Shown one piece after another: positions 22,926 to 35,500 of a stretch of DNA of 64,000 nucleotides. The position numbers and the translations under genes were made by a program. The stretch comes from Eustoma russellianum (taxonomy: Eukaryota; Streptophyta; Magnoliopsida; Gentianales; Gentianaceae): positions 44,518,321 through 44,582,320 of the forward strand of contig AP025040.1 of NCBI GenBank assembly GCA_036186865.1, written 5' to 3'. The first letter of the stretch is position 1; the number at the start of each line of letters is the position of its first letter. A model generated the notes under the pieces. It was not told the DNA's origin. It saw only the letters and a list, made by a program, of their open reading frames with translations, and ran no database searches.

Positions 22926-24372
22926 AAATTGGTGAACAATAGGACTTGTACTACCTTTTAATGGAAGAAAACACACTAAACTGAGCTACAAATAAAGCAT
23001 GTCTTCATGAATACTTTACTAACATTTATTGAAAACACTTATATGAATCAAATGATGACTAATTTAGTATGTAAATTAATTAGTTACGTACATACATTGT
23101 TGCGACCAAATTTTTTTATGAACGAAAATTTTTCCATACCAAGGTTACGTACATAACCAAGTTTTTATTATGGTACGACCGAAGTTGACTTGAAATTTTA
23201 TACAACAACATTACTCTATTGACTTAGAGGCTCCCGCCTATAGCAAGATATAAGGGTTTGGATGTACGCGACCATACTCATATGTTAGAAACACACGGAT
23301 GTTAGTTTTTCGATGACCTATAATGAACATTGCGTTAAGCTGTGTCGATCAACTGTTGTTATAATGATGACTTTATCTAAATTAACTTATTCATAAAATA
23401 GCTAGCAACTCAATAAATTGCAAAAAATCTATATCAATTTATAATAACTAATTAGTTAATTTTTCCAACACTTCATGCTATTGCATGTGACCTTTTAAAT
23501 TTCTAGCACGAAGGCAGTAAATCTATACAAACTAAGATAACTGACTAGCATCAGTTGTTGGCCATCCAACGTGGTAGAATAATAGTCGTGAACCATAAAT
23601 CACTTGTGAACAAATACTGCATAATTATATCTACTCGTCTCAATATCCAAATTATTATTGATACATGATGCGTCACTTTTAATAATAATATTTAGGTTCT
23701 TATAGAAATAACTTGACTTGATTTTATGACTAACTCGTCATACTATGGCCATGGACTTATCAAGTCAGTTATATTTCAACCAAAAGGCGAGGATATAAAC
23801 TTCCTAATCCAAAAAAAAGTGATAAATCTTCTCTTAACAATACACTACTTCTACACTTCATATACTATCCGAGTTCTAGTTAAATGTAGACATATGTTAT
23901 TACTATGTTAAAAAGAGTCAAAATAATGCGACTCATGCATGTATCAAGTCTAAGGATCATTACACTTTATTCAAGTTGGTAATTAACTAATGACGTTAAA
24001 CATATGTAGTATTCTTAACGGTAGATCGGTCTAGTGAACTCTCTCAACTAGATCACCTATATATATGAATGGAAAAACTATCACTCAGTCAAACCAGAAT
24101 GACACCTAGTCATCATATATATTGGTCTCAATTATTAATGTCCAATCTTGATAGTTAGTCCAACCCGAGATAATTTAAAAACATATATATCATAAATTTC
24201 TCACTTGTAATAAAGTTTTAATTACTAGTTTATGACATCATAACGAATGCTCTAAAGACTTTATTATTTAATTATCATAAAAAAATTAAATAATAAATTA
24301 TGTCATCAATTCTAATACTCGTATAGACACTTAGTGTCTTGGCATGCACAACACTTTCAATTTTCAATATAT
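22926..24372. other. AT-rich stretch
   Basis: It contains a CAA-start SINE copy at 23203-23345. Nothing else was recognised. Confidence 0.55.
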
Positions 24373-24678
24373 TCATAGACGATAAAAGGTTGAACTCAAC
24401 GAGTAAGGGTCCCTGCCACACCCAGTTCTAAAAGTAGTGTAGGAAGGCAAATCAGGTACCCAACGTCCCGCTAACAGAAGCTTGGTCATTTACACAGTAG
24501 TCTGCATAAGAAGCCCCCAGCACTGCAGGCAAACCTACAAGCCGAGAAGCTCCCACACTATGCATTTGCTGGGAAGGGGCTTTCTTGCCTTTGGCAATAA
24601 TTGAACCTCTGCCTTCCCTTTTGAGAAACTCTGTCCGGAACCAGTTGGGCTATGTCATGGGGACTCATAGACGATAAA
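24373..24678 (-). mobile_element. tRNA-derived SINE with 14-bp target site duplication
   Basis: TCATAGACGATAAA occurs at 24373-24386 and 24665-24678. On the minus strand the insert starts CCCCATGACATAGCCCAACTGG, in which TAGCCCAACTG is a perfect A box, and has the B-box-like GGTTCAATTAT about 45 nt later. It ends GGCAGGGACCCTTACTCG plus a short TTG-like tail. It is a structurally complete SINE of about 278 bp. Confidence 0.9.
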
Positions 24679-24858
24679 TCTGGCGCCGAACATTGTAGCT
24701 ACTTATAGGTGGATGGGGGGTGGAGGGCGCCAAGAATTAATTAGGGTTAATAAGCAGGTGCATAACAGAAGAGGTTGTGGGCATGATGGAGGGGGGCTGA
24801 CTATAATGTACTGAGATCACAAGGGGCAGGAAGGAGGGCCTTTTGCTTTAAATGAAGG

Positions 24859-25110
24859 AATCTTTCTTTATGTTTTCTGTACCAGAGGCCCCTTAGCCAG
24901 GTGACATGTAAATCGAGGGATGTGCTCCACCGGCAGCCCTGCAAAGGGAGAGGACACACGAGACTCAGCCAGCCCAGAGGCAACCCTTGTAATATTTCAA
25001 CAAGGATTGTCTCCATACGGACTCGAACTCGGGACGTCGGGGTTCTAGCCCCAATCACCTTTGCCACTTAACACTGGACTATGCCCCTGGGGGCAAATCT
25101 TTCTTTATGT
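24859..25110 (-). mobile_element. Second tRNA-derived SINE family, 15-bp target site duplication
   Basis: AATCTTTCTTTATGT occurs at 24859-24873 and 25096-25110 and brackets a 222-bp insert. The minus strand begins CCCCCAGGGGCATAGTCCAG (A-box-like TAGTCCAGTG) and carries the B box AGTTCGAGTCC about 52 nt later. The wider spacing suggests a tRNA with a long variable arm or an insertion. The 3' part ends GGGGCCTCTGGTACAGAAA. Its body differs from the neighbouring SINE at 24388. Confidence 0.9.
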
Positions 25111-27978
25111 CTTTGCATATAGTAACAGGACGGGTTGAGATGAGGTTAAAAGTGAGGCAAAATATGAGGTCTTCAATCATGCATCGCCACGTGTACAAAT
25201 GCAGTTTTTTAAAGAAGGGGGTGCAGCACTTTTTTTTAAAAGAAAACTGCTTTTGTATACGTGACGGCGCGTAATTGGAGGTCTCATATTTTGTCTCACC
25301 TTTAACCTCTTCATATCTGAACCGTAACAGGACATCTCTGCACCTGCATTGTGAAGAAGGAAAATAGTTAAAGAAATGGGGGGTATAGGAAAACAGAAAA
25401 TTAAATGCAAAACTAACTACCCACAGAATCAAACAGGCACCTCAGGGTCTCACTGTCAAATGGATGGTGTTGCTCGTGAACAACTTGAATTTCTGCCATT
25501 AAGGATATAGGAGATTTGGGACCCTGGTTGGTGTGATGAGGATTTGAAAAATGGAGACGTGGGTGTTGGTTGGGGGAGGGAAGGAGGAACAACTAGGGCT
25601 GTTGAACAAACCAAACAGTTCGCGAACTGTTTGAATTCTGTTCGTATTTGTTCGTTTGTTAACGAGCCGAATTCGCATATGTATTCGGATTCGTTTAGTT
25701 AAACGAGCTAAACTGTTCGCGAACTGTTCGGCTTGTTTAAACAGTTATAAGGTTATCGAGCCGAACTCGAACCAATTTTAAAGTTCGTTTAGCTAAACGA
25801 ATCGAGCCGAAAAAAAGGAGACGTGGCGGTTGGTTGGGAGAGGGTTAAAATAAAGTAAAACGAGCTCAAGAGCATAGTCTAGTAGTCACACCTATGGTAT
25901 CTGACTAAGTTTTTTTTCTATATTTAGTAACGAAGTATTCATCTCTTCTAACTCTAAAGTTTCTCCGAGTAGAAGTGGTCAATTGGGAAGTTTGCACTAC
26001 TAGATGCGAGTGGATGAGAAATAGGGGCCGAGCATCATATTGTTCAAGCTCGGATCATTTAACTTATCGAACGAGCCAAGCTTGCACGTTTATTTAGACA
26101 AACATATTTAATTGTTCAAGCTCGGTTCGTTTAACTTATGAACAAGATTAACGAGCCGAATGCCTTAAACAAACGGTGTACTTACCGAATTCGAACAGAA
26201 AAAAGTGGTTTAAGCTTGGTTCATTAACTCTTTACCTGACCCAAGCTCGAGCCGAGCTCAAGCCGAACATACCGAACGACTCGGTTCATTTACATGCCTA
26301 GTTATAACACATTGCGGTCTCTGTCGTAGACAGGTGATTATCGAACCATATTTTTCGACTTACATTTGATAGATCAAGAGGCCTTTATGCAGCTCAGGCA
26401 CACTTCACCTCTATATTAATGTTAAAACTTGAAAGATTTTTCAGATTAAAACCAAATAAGGTGCAAGGAAAGAAATGAAAAAAAAAAAGAAAAAAAAAGC
26501 GGATGGTGGCAAACTAATTCATATGACACATGTAAATGTCACTTGGTACTCGTATCGAAATTAGACATGATATAAATTTAAATAATCTGTATTAAGAGTT
26601 AGTGGGATAATTCATTTAATTTAATATATATCTTTGCAATGAAAGATATACCAACTCTAATTGGGGTTGTTAGGATTGGTTTTTCAAACCAACCATTCTC
26701 ATGTATCTAATGCTTGGTAGGAAGGATTCTTAGCATGCCATATATTATGAAACAACATTACCACATTTGTATTAAAAGCTCATGCCTATGATGAAGTATA
26801 AGAGTCGGATGTACGTAACTATAATCATGTGTTAGAAACACACAGAAGTTGTTTCTCGATTATTCGTGTATTATGAAATGCTTGCAAAATGCAAAGCTAA
26901 ACCACGACCACTTCCCTCCAATTATTATGTAAACAGGCGGTCATCATCTTCGAGTTAACATCTATTGATAAGAATAACAGGTTTTTATTTCTCATAAATC
27001 CAGGAGTTAGCCTTACGGTTGGTAGCTCACTTTTCATAAATATTAATAAATATATGGTACACTTTTCTTACATTCATGTTTTGTAGTACAAACTTGTGTT
27101 ACATATATATCGTAGAAAAAGTATTACCTATGATTTTCATTAAATATGCCGAACAGTAGCATTAGTTAGTACTATACATACTTTTTCTTTTCAAATTTCC
27201 TAAGGGTATTTGTTTTGTTGTTTATCCTTTGCCTTTTTCATTTAAGTACATAAAGCACTTGAATTAAGAGAAGATATCCTCAAAAAAGAAAAATCAAAAC
27301 ATAAGAAAAAAAATTGAGGGAAAAAAGTATATAACATACAAAATCATCAGAGGTACTGAAGTTCAACATGTTAATAACCATTTCTATTCACAAGTTCTAT
27401 TCTCTATCCTTTGGGATGGGGGTATTGTTTATATGTCTCTCACTTATATACTGGATATGATTGTTGTTGTTGTATTCACAAGTTTTATGATAGCTTGTCT
27501 CTCGTAACATAGTGCAGTAGTTATATCTGAAGTATCCGAAAGAGAAATCATTCTCCGTCTTAATGACGTGGATTGAATCAATACCACCTCGAATTTTCTT
27601 TGAGTAAAGAATATCGATTGGAAAGTTTATGTTCTTTGAATGCGAATGGAGAAATGCATTGTGATCTCTGCCGTGAGGTTCTGATTAATGAAGTGCATTA
27701 TTCAATTTATATATGAATTGATAAAAAATAAAGAAGCAATGTACAGCTTAGATAAGGATGGGAGCCCACATATCTTATATTGTTCATATGTTTTAAAATA
27801 GTCATGCATTAGTAAAGAGAACATGTGGGTCGACATGTGTACCTACAAATAGGGTTATTGTATGGGTCGCATCCCTTTGATGCCTTGATTTCTCTGGTTA
27901 ATATTAACTTTTTAACCAAAAAAAGATGGGAGTCACAACCGGAAAGACCACCTAAAACCAAGTCTTATGTCACCTCCG
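25111..27978. other. Gene-poor stretch with hAT-like remnants
   Basis: It holds GAGCCGAA/GTTCG-rich repeats at 25581-25816 and 26030-26302, a CAA-start SINE copy at 26751-26875 and a TTG-tailed repeat at 27390-27475. The minus-strand open frames near 25080-25430 have no recognisable domain. Confidence 0.5.
25553..25844. repeat. GTTCG/GAGCCGA element between 28-bp direct repeats
   Basis: A 28-bp sequence starting GGAGACGTGG occurs at 25553-25580 and 25817-25844 with three mismatches. Between them lies an AGGGCTGTTGAACAAACC... repeat with alternating GTTCG and CGAGCCGA motifs. A 28-bp direct repeat is long for a transposon target duplication; local duplication is an alternative. Confidence 0.55.
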
Positions 27979-28197
27979 TTTTCGTTGATATAGATGAGGA
28001 CGGGTCTTGGAGAAACTGGTAAAGTTGTTTGTGATTTTGAGGTTACAGGTTCAAGCCATAGAATCAACCTCTTATACAAAAGTATAGGGTAAGGATGCGT
28101 ACATCAGATTACGAAGCGATTTGAAACCTCTTTGAACCTTATGCAAACGCGAAGACTAACACACCAGAAACACCCTTTTTTTCGTTGATATAGATGA
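27979..28197 (+). mobile_element. Au-type SINE with 19-bp target site duplication
   Basis: TTTTCGTTGATATAGATGA occurs at 27979-27997 and 28179-28197. The insert starts near CTTGGAGAAACTGG, has the B-box-like AGGTTCAAGCC, the Au block AGGGTAAGGATGCGTACATC and ends in a short T run. It is an intact-looking Au SINE. Confidence 0.92.
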
Positions 28198-28317
28198 AAC
28201 AATTTGAGGTTTCAAAGGTTTACGGCTAAAGCTTTCCTGGTAATTCCTACTTCTTGGATGAAAGCATGGCAACAATTTTTATCGTACAGACATTGCGCCA
28301 AGCAAGAATCCTGCTTC

Positions 28318-28503
28318 ATAAACTTGGGTTGGGATCTCCTCACCCCAATTTTCCTCACCCTTTTTGTGACCACGCGACACGTGGCAGCAAGGGGGTAATA
28401 AGGCTAGATGATGATGCCCTCATCTAGCCTCACCATCCCCCCTTGCTGCCACGTGTCACGCGGTCACGCGTCACCGCACCCCTGATCCTATCCCCATAAA
28501 CTT
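28318..28503. mobile_element. Fold-back element with ATAAACTT target duplication
   Basis: The insert 28326-28495 is flanked by ATAAACTT (28318-28325 and 28496-28503; a ninth base C also matches). Its arms CACGTGGCAGCAAGGGGG and CCCCCTTGCTGCCACGTG face each other around GGCTAGATG/CATCTAGCC, giving a long near-perfect hairpin. The 8-9 bp duplication suggests a hAT- or Mutator-like MITE. No ORF is present. Confidence 0.85.
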
Positions 28504-29556
28504 ACCCTTTAACAAATTAACAGTTCTCTTAAGGATCTAATCTTCTCTTAACTCGCGTAAAAATACGTAGCTTGTAAATTTGGGAAATTGTTACATGTCT
28601 TTTGAATTCTGGTGCCAGTCTTTTAAGTTTCAAAATATAATTTAGAAGAAAATTAGTATAATAAAAAAAAATTGAACTTATAAGTCGAAAGTCTACACTA
28701 TTCTATCAATAAAACTTTGTAGATGACATAAACTGAAAGAAATAACTTAATGATAGTCCTCCAAAATTTACCGCACATGGTAAAACTACAAAGGACTCAA
28801 ATATGAACGAAAGTATTGGTTCTATTCAAACTTTTATTGTGTGATTCACCAAACAAACATACTAGTATTTAATTTCCTACTTACTATGTCTCTAGAGACA
28901 AGTGTCATAGTACAATAAATTATATTAATTATCAAATGAAGAATTGCGCTAAAGATAGTCTTTGAAAAAAAGAGAGCAAATAATAGCAAACAGAAGTAAG
29001 ACCATCATTTGCGTCCAACATTCAATAGCATTAGTTCATCATGTACAAAGCAACGGTTAACCAATAAATTATCTTCCAAAACTACAAGATTTAAATTTTA
29101 TTTTTTTTTGTTACAAGCACGCTTTATGAAATTGCAATATACAAATTCTGTACATAAGAAGTAAAAGTTGCTTGCCTGGAAAATTCTGACTGAATTTTTT
29201 TTGACCGCAATTCCCTTACCCAGAATCTTTCGTATTGCGCTGGTTAACTTGTAAGAAACCTTTGCAACAGGCAGAGAACTTCTGATGAATCCACATTGCT
29301 TAAGAACAAGGTTAACGATTCTACAATGACGTCGCGCCCCGATGATCCGTTGCCCATCAGCTGAAGAATTATCGCATGATTAGCAAGTGTATGATCTCAC
29401 ATGATACCACAGTTCTGTATCTGACGCAGTAGTGGTTGAACAGTAGTTTAGCACTTCCAGGTTAGAAGATCAGCTGTGGTGCACTTCCATGAGCATTTAA
29501 CATTGTGAAGAACATAATGCATTAAATAAAAGTACATCAAAGTACCTTAAAATGAC
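28504..29556. other. Stretch downstream of the BBD gene
   Basis: AT-rich, no ORF. The last few hundred bases (about 29200-29556) probably include the 3' UTR of the minus-strand BBD gene; no exact poly(A) site can be fixed. Confidence 0.5.
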
Positions 29557-32500
29557 CTAAAGCATTTCTGTTGATCCACGCAGCTTCTTGAGTTTGTCTC
29601 TCCACATGGCTGCCGCGATAAGTAAGATATTAGAGAAACACTGAGCAAAAAAAAGACGTTTCTGGTACACTAAGCTCCCGCTTTTGCTCAGGGTCTGGGA
29701 GGGGCCGGATCGCTTCGCGATCTGATATATGCAGCCTTACCCTACTTTGTATAAGAGCATGTTTCCGCGGCATGAAACCTCAAAATTACAATACAGCAAC
29801 CTTATCAGTTGATCCAAGGTCCGCCCTCAGAAACATTCAGAAAAAAGGGACAAATAAAGGAAAATGCTCAGGAATCCAACTTTGAGGTAAAACATAAACA
29901 CCCCCCACCCACCCCACTTTGCTCAAGTAGGGTGTGTGAATTTTCCTTGGGTACCTGCATCATCAAACTTCTCCTCTTTGGCTGCCAAATTCATATTCCT
30001 AACTAGACATAGTTCTTCCAGAAGTAAATCTGGACCATCCGCAGCACTGCAAACGATAAATTTCATGCTTAATTAACTGCAAAAAGGCGACAAGAGATTT
30101 TCAAACAAGCAACACGCACCTGTCCAAAGACACGTCATATACTGACTTGTTGCTCATTCTGTTCATTCCATACGAAATTCGGGTTGCATCTGCCAATACA
30201 ATCTCCTTATTTACATAAATTGGAGCCTGCAAGCATTTATTAGAGCACGAGTCCACTTTACTACCAAAAATGGCCACAATAATAGGTTTCGCAAATGAGG
30301 AGCAAGGAAAAAGTTGGGAAATATATAGACAGTTCGTATCCAACTTCAGTCCCAAAGGCGAGGAGTCAGAAGACAGGGTACCTTGCATCTTCTTGCAACA
30401 TTAATTGCATCAGATGGACGTGCATCTACACTGTAAGTAATGCTCTCTCCAGGCTGAAAATGCCACAATAATGAAGTCCAGTCATACAATGTTCCTATAC
30501 TAAAATGTAAACTTCTGCAAAAGTCTTTTTACACACCTTGCAGAAAACTATTCTAGCAAAATAAGTATTCACCACTCTATCTGTAATCTTCACCATCTTT
30601 ACCTACAATTACAGATTGCAGAAGAAAATATGAGAAACATAGAAGTACTCAGGATAATGTATTCAATTCGCTTCAGAATGGATGTTACATCACTGGTACA
30701 CAAAGTTCAAGCCTCCGGCGAAATTGTCAATAATACCTTTTTCGTACAATAATCATAGCAGCACTATTTGGGTTTGTCTAATATATGAATCTAGTGATCA
30801 TAATAAGCACCGGAAAGAGAGTTAAAGGTAGTGGTGTACAACAGTTGACAAAAAGTTCAACATCCCAAAAGATGGAAGAAGTGCTGCAATTAAAGAAGCC
30901 AAGTACTTACCTGGCGTGATAAAAGAAACGATGTAATAAAATGAAGTTAATAAATGAGAAACAGGAGTTGGATAAATGAATGCAGAATAAGATGCTAAAA
31001 GCAGCGCTTTTGTTCGAGGACGTGAAGGAAGCTAATAGACGGCTCATGAAAGAAGGCGCCTCGCAGTAACGAGGGTGTCTTTTTTTGTAAGTAAAATTTT
31101 CAAATAAAAGCCAAATTAGGCAATTTTACATGGTGGTGGACAGTAACAAGCTTATCTTGTTCAAAATACAAATAGTTGTCTACAGTTGACAACAGTAAGA
31201 CCCGTTTACTTAAAATACAGGTGGCTCTAATATATCTGTGACTACGCCACACTCAAAATACCCAATAGCAAGCACAGCTTGCTCAAAATGCAAATGGCTC
31301 TAAATTCATGTATCCATATTCCAATGCAAATTTCAAAAACAAAAGCCAAATACTCCCTGGAATAGAGTAGGTGAGTACTTCCAAAACGATTAGTAGGACT
31401 ACAGGATGAGTAAAAGATGAAACCATGTGTAGGATAGTCCAGATTGACAAACAGAAGCGATGGACAGAGTAGTCGAAAAGGGTCACAGGTTGAATCATGT
31501 TCTCAGTTTCCTTGTTGCATTTCTTTCCCACTAGGAGTCTTGGCAATTAATAAACTTCATAGGCGGTCCTAAATAAATGGCCGATTCCCAGTTATTCTTG
31601 TTTCTTCTAATTCCTCATCGTGAAGATGTAGAAAATCTTATGCTTTGGAGGATTTCTTTGGTGCTTTGACAATCCCTTCCAAGGTGTTGGTGGACTCATT
31701 AATTCCTTTCTCGCCAAATTCAATATACGGTAGCTCAAAGCTCAAATAGCAGCAAGTCTTTTTTGAATTTTGATGACCAGTTTGGCTTGCGAAAGCCAAT
31801 CCAGGATGTCTTGCCAAGTGTAAATGATGTCTTGCTACATCATTTGCTTCAAAATGGATCTCTAAAATTCAGCAGAATATGGACACGGAAAAAAAAGATG
31901 CTCATGGCACTCAGGATACCTGTTACAAAGCACACAAGTATTAATAGTAATAATGTCCCAATTTAAAAGTTTGTCTAGTATAGATATCCTCTTCCAATAT
32001 GTCAACCAAAGAATGATTGCATATCTAAGAAGATGATTTCTACACCAAACAATTTTGTACCAATTTACTATTGGGTCAGTTTGTTCTGAGAGTGAAATGT
32101 ACTTGTGATTGAGAAATTCTAATCAGGAGTCCACTTCCATTGATTTGGACCAGTCCTTGGGTGAATTGTTCTGCAAGCTTGGTAAAAACTTACGACCTTA
32201 CCAACCCCTTCCATACGAAAGCCTCCATTGATTGTTTTTCAGAACATGAGAAATTTTAGCATTTGATCTAACATTTAGCTTCCTGTTCATTTTCAGGGAC
32301 CATTGTATTGAGAATACCCAAATATGTCGTGGATCCATCTAAGAATTTGTAGTAGCTCCATCCCCAATTATCCTTATAATGTGATGTGAGAACTTGTCTC
32401 TCACTGAAATCAGCTTTTCCACAACCAAGACTCATTTGTCTTATATTTTGCCTCCCAGACAGAATAACCTTTTTTAGTACAATTATATGCACCCATTTAA

Positions 32501-35500
32501 TCCATAGTCTTTATTTGTTTTCACATATGTTCTAGATAACAATGTAGGTATTGTTCATCATAGATAGGTCTGTTTAATACCTCTTTGGCTAGCAGATGGA
32601 ACTCTATTTGACTTTTGTTTTCTTTGAGCCCTCCAGAGAAAAGACTTGAGAATTCTTTCAATGTCTCGAATAACCTTCCTGATAGAAAGAATGAGGCAGT
32701 CCAATACCTACATATCATTATTAAGATAGAGTTTATGAGTTGTACCTTACCCCCGTAAGAAAGGTTTTTGGCAGACCAGCTATGAATTCTCTTGTTCAAT
32801 TTTTCAAGCAAAGAATAGCAGTCAAACTATGATAGCTTCCCAGCAATCAGGGGGACACCCAAGTATCTACTGGGCAAGGATCCTAAAGGCTTGCCCAAAA
32901 TATATGATATTTCCTTTTTCCTGAAAGGAGTAACACCATAAACAAAGACTTCAGACTTCTGTAGGTTTTGTTTGAGATCGGAGAGGTTTTGAAACTCCAG
33001 TAAGGCATCTCTAATGACCTTGATCGAGTCCACACTTGCTTTTGATAGGATGAAAAGATCATCAGCAAAGGCAAGAGAAGCAAGGTTTAGTTTGTCACAC
33101 TTGTAATGGAATTTAAAAGGGGACATCTGGATTTTTAAATTAAGTAACTGTGTAAAATCTTCCATCACCAGAATAAAAAGGCAAGGTGAAAAGGGGTCGC
33201 CTTGCCTTAAGCCCCTAAAGGAATTAAAGTTACAGTCAAGGAGCCATTGAGGTTTATTAAGAAGAAAGCAGTTGATATGCATAAGTGAATCCGCTTCCTG
33301 GAATGAGTTGCAAAGTTCATAACTCTCAGCAGCTTCATAAAAGAGTACAAATTGACATTATCAAAGGTCTTTATAATGTCAACTTTGATTGCACAATTGT
33401 TTTGACCACCAACTTTTTGGTAGCTCTTCACCGTTTCATGCATGAGAAGTATGTTGTCTTGGACATTTCTCCCTCGAACAAAGGCCGATTGATTCGATGA
33501 AGGCATCAAGGCCTTCATTCTTGTAATTGACATTTGAAATTACCTTAATAGTAACATTGCAACATGAACTGGCCCTGAAGGCTTTCATCTTTATTGGACC
33601 ATCAATCTTGGAGATCAGAAAAATAGTTGCGCTATTCATAGAATAGTAGATGAAATCATTATTGATGAAGAAGAACTGAATGCGATTAGTAAACTCCTCT
33701 CCAATCAATTTCCAGTAGTCTTGAAAGAACTCAACCGTGAAGGTCTGGACCAGGGACATTGTCATTCTTCATAGAGAAGAGGACATCCTTGATTTCTTTT
33801 TTAGTAACCGAAAGCTCCAAATTGTTGCTTTGATGCTCTCATAGAGTTTTTCCTCCCCATTCCAGAGGAGGCAAAGGATCATTCTTTGGCTCTGAGAACA
33901 GATTCTCAGAGAAACCGACAGCCATTCTCTGTATTTCATCATAATCCTTTACCATTTTGTTTTGATTATTTTGTAGTCTAAAGATTTTGTTCCTAGCACT
34001 GTGGGCTTTGAATGATCTATGGAAGAAATTGTGTTTCTGTTATCCCCATTCATCCATCTAACTCTTGCCTTTTCTTTGAAGAAAGATTCATCAAAAAAGA
34101 GTAACCTTGTATAATCCTGTAACAAGTTCTTCTCTTTCTCCTGCAAGTAGGAGTAGGTATTCCAGTTATCCTTCATTAATTGCTCTTGAATTTCTTCTAA
34201 CCTAGCATTTGCAACTCTTTTGGTAACGTTACAGTTTTGCTCATTGTTTAGGGCCTTTAATGAGTCTTTCAACATCTAAAGTTTCTTGGTAAGCCTTAAC
34301 AAGAGAGTTGCTCTGCATAGGCACTGTCCAGTTTTTAGAGAGCACGGTCCTGAACTTGGAATGTTTCATCCAACCTTTTATAAATTTGAAAGGTTCAGGG
34401 CTAAAATTCCTCCCAGACTGAATTCGTCGCACCTCGGAAGAGCGATCTGAGAAATTTGAAGCTTCATAATCTTATTGGAAATTAGGAAATATCATTTTTC
34501 CCTCTTCATTACATAGGGTAAAATCAATTCTAGTGTTCACTCTCTTGTCAGAATACTTTTTTTTTTTTTGACCATGTGTATTCAACACCCTTTGATGGGA
34601 TATTGAACAAATCCATGCCTTGCATCCATTCTGTGAATGCAAAGATGGCATTTTTGTTTACCTTCTTTCTTTTTGATTTTCCCTGCAAATTTAGTATTAT
34701 GTTGAAATCGCCCATGATTATCCAGAAACTATGGACTGGTAGAAAACCATGAAGTATGTTCTGATCTCTTAGCTCTTTCCATAATGCCCTTATGTTGCTT
34801 CTTCCATTAAAACCATACACCATAGTAACAATGAACTCCTCCCTATTTGAATGTTTTCATTCTACAAGTAATACACTGCTTCAACGTGCAGTACTTGACC
34901 ATAAAAAATATTTAGGTCCCAGCCTACCCAAATTTTAGAAGCAGTGTTGGCAAGTGAGTTACTAACAGTGTTCCAATTTCTAAAGACCAGCCTACTGAAC
35001 TTGTCAAAGTTTTTCTTTTTTGTCAAACTTCAACCTCCACCAGGCCCATCATTAAGCTTATGTTTTTGTTCCGAGTATAATTGTATACTTCATTTTGCTT
35101 TATAGAAGATTTTATTCCTCTAACGTTCCTTTAAAAAGCTTCTAGGTCCCATGGATCACTTACGCTTTCCGGCTACAACATAATATTCCATGATACAGTT
35201 CAATTTTTCTGCGACAGAAAATATTGCAAAAGGACAACGAAGAGGGGGGAAATATTTGTCAACTGCCACCAATTAGTCTTTAAAGTTCATGCATGTCCAA
35301 AGTTCAGGTGTAAATGCTTACTTCATAGCCAGTCCCTTGCATAAGATCCCTAGTGAGCTGAAAAAGATCTGCACAGTCCTGCATTAAGCAGGTAATTGAA
35401 CAATAGGAGGACAGAGAAGAAAGAATAAAAGAACACATAGGTGGAGCCCAGAGATTACCCCTCTTTCATCCTTTTCATAAGAATCTATAAGTTTTTCAAC

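Larger units (their letters stand above)
31080..35160 (-). mobile_element. L1-type LINE, degenerate, inside intron 4 of the BBD gene
   Basis: Reading from 35160 down: an endonuclease region with LLVTHLP and MGDFNI (near 34712) and YTWSKKKK; a linker with RWMNGDNRN; a reverse transcriptase with SAFVRGRNVQDNIL, GLRQGDPFSPCLFILVMED and the catalytic FADD (near 33069), then SWSAKNLSYGGKVQLINSIL; a zf-RVT-like end near 31930-32060 (VWCRNHL, CVLCNRYPECHEHLFF). This is the ORF2 order of plant L1 elements. Several frame changes and stops make it inactive. The 3' end has a seven-base A tail (T run at 31080-31086). No ORF1 is visible, so it is probably 5'-truncated. I found no target duplication. Confidence 0.9.
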
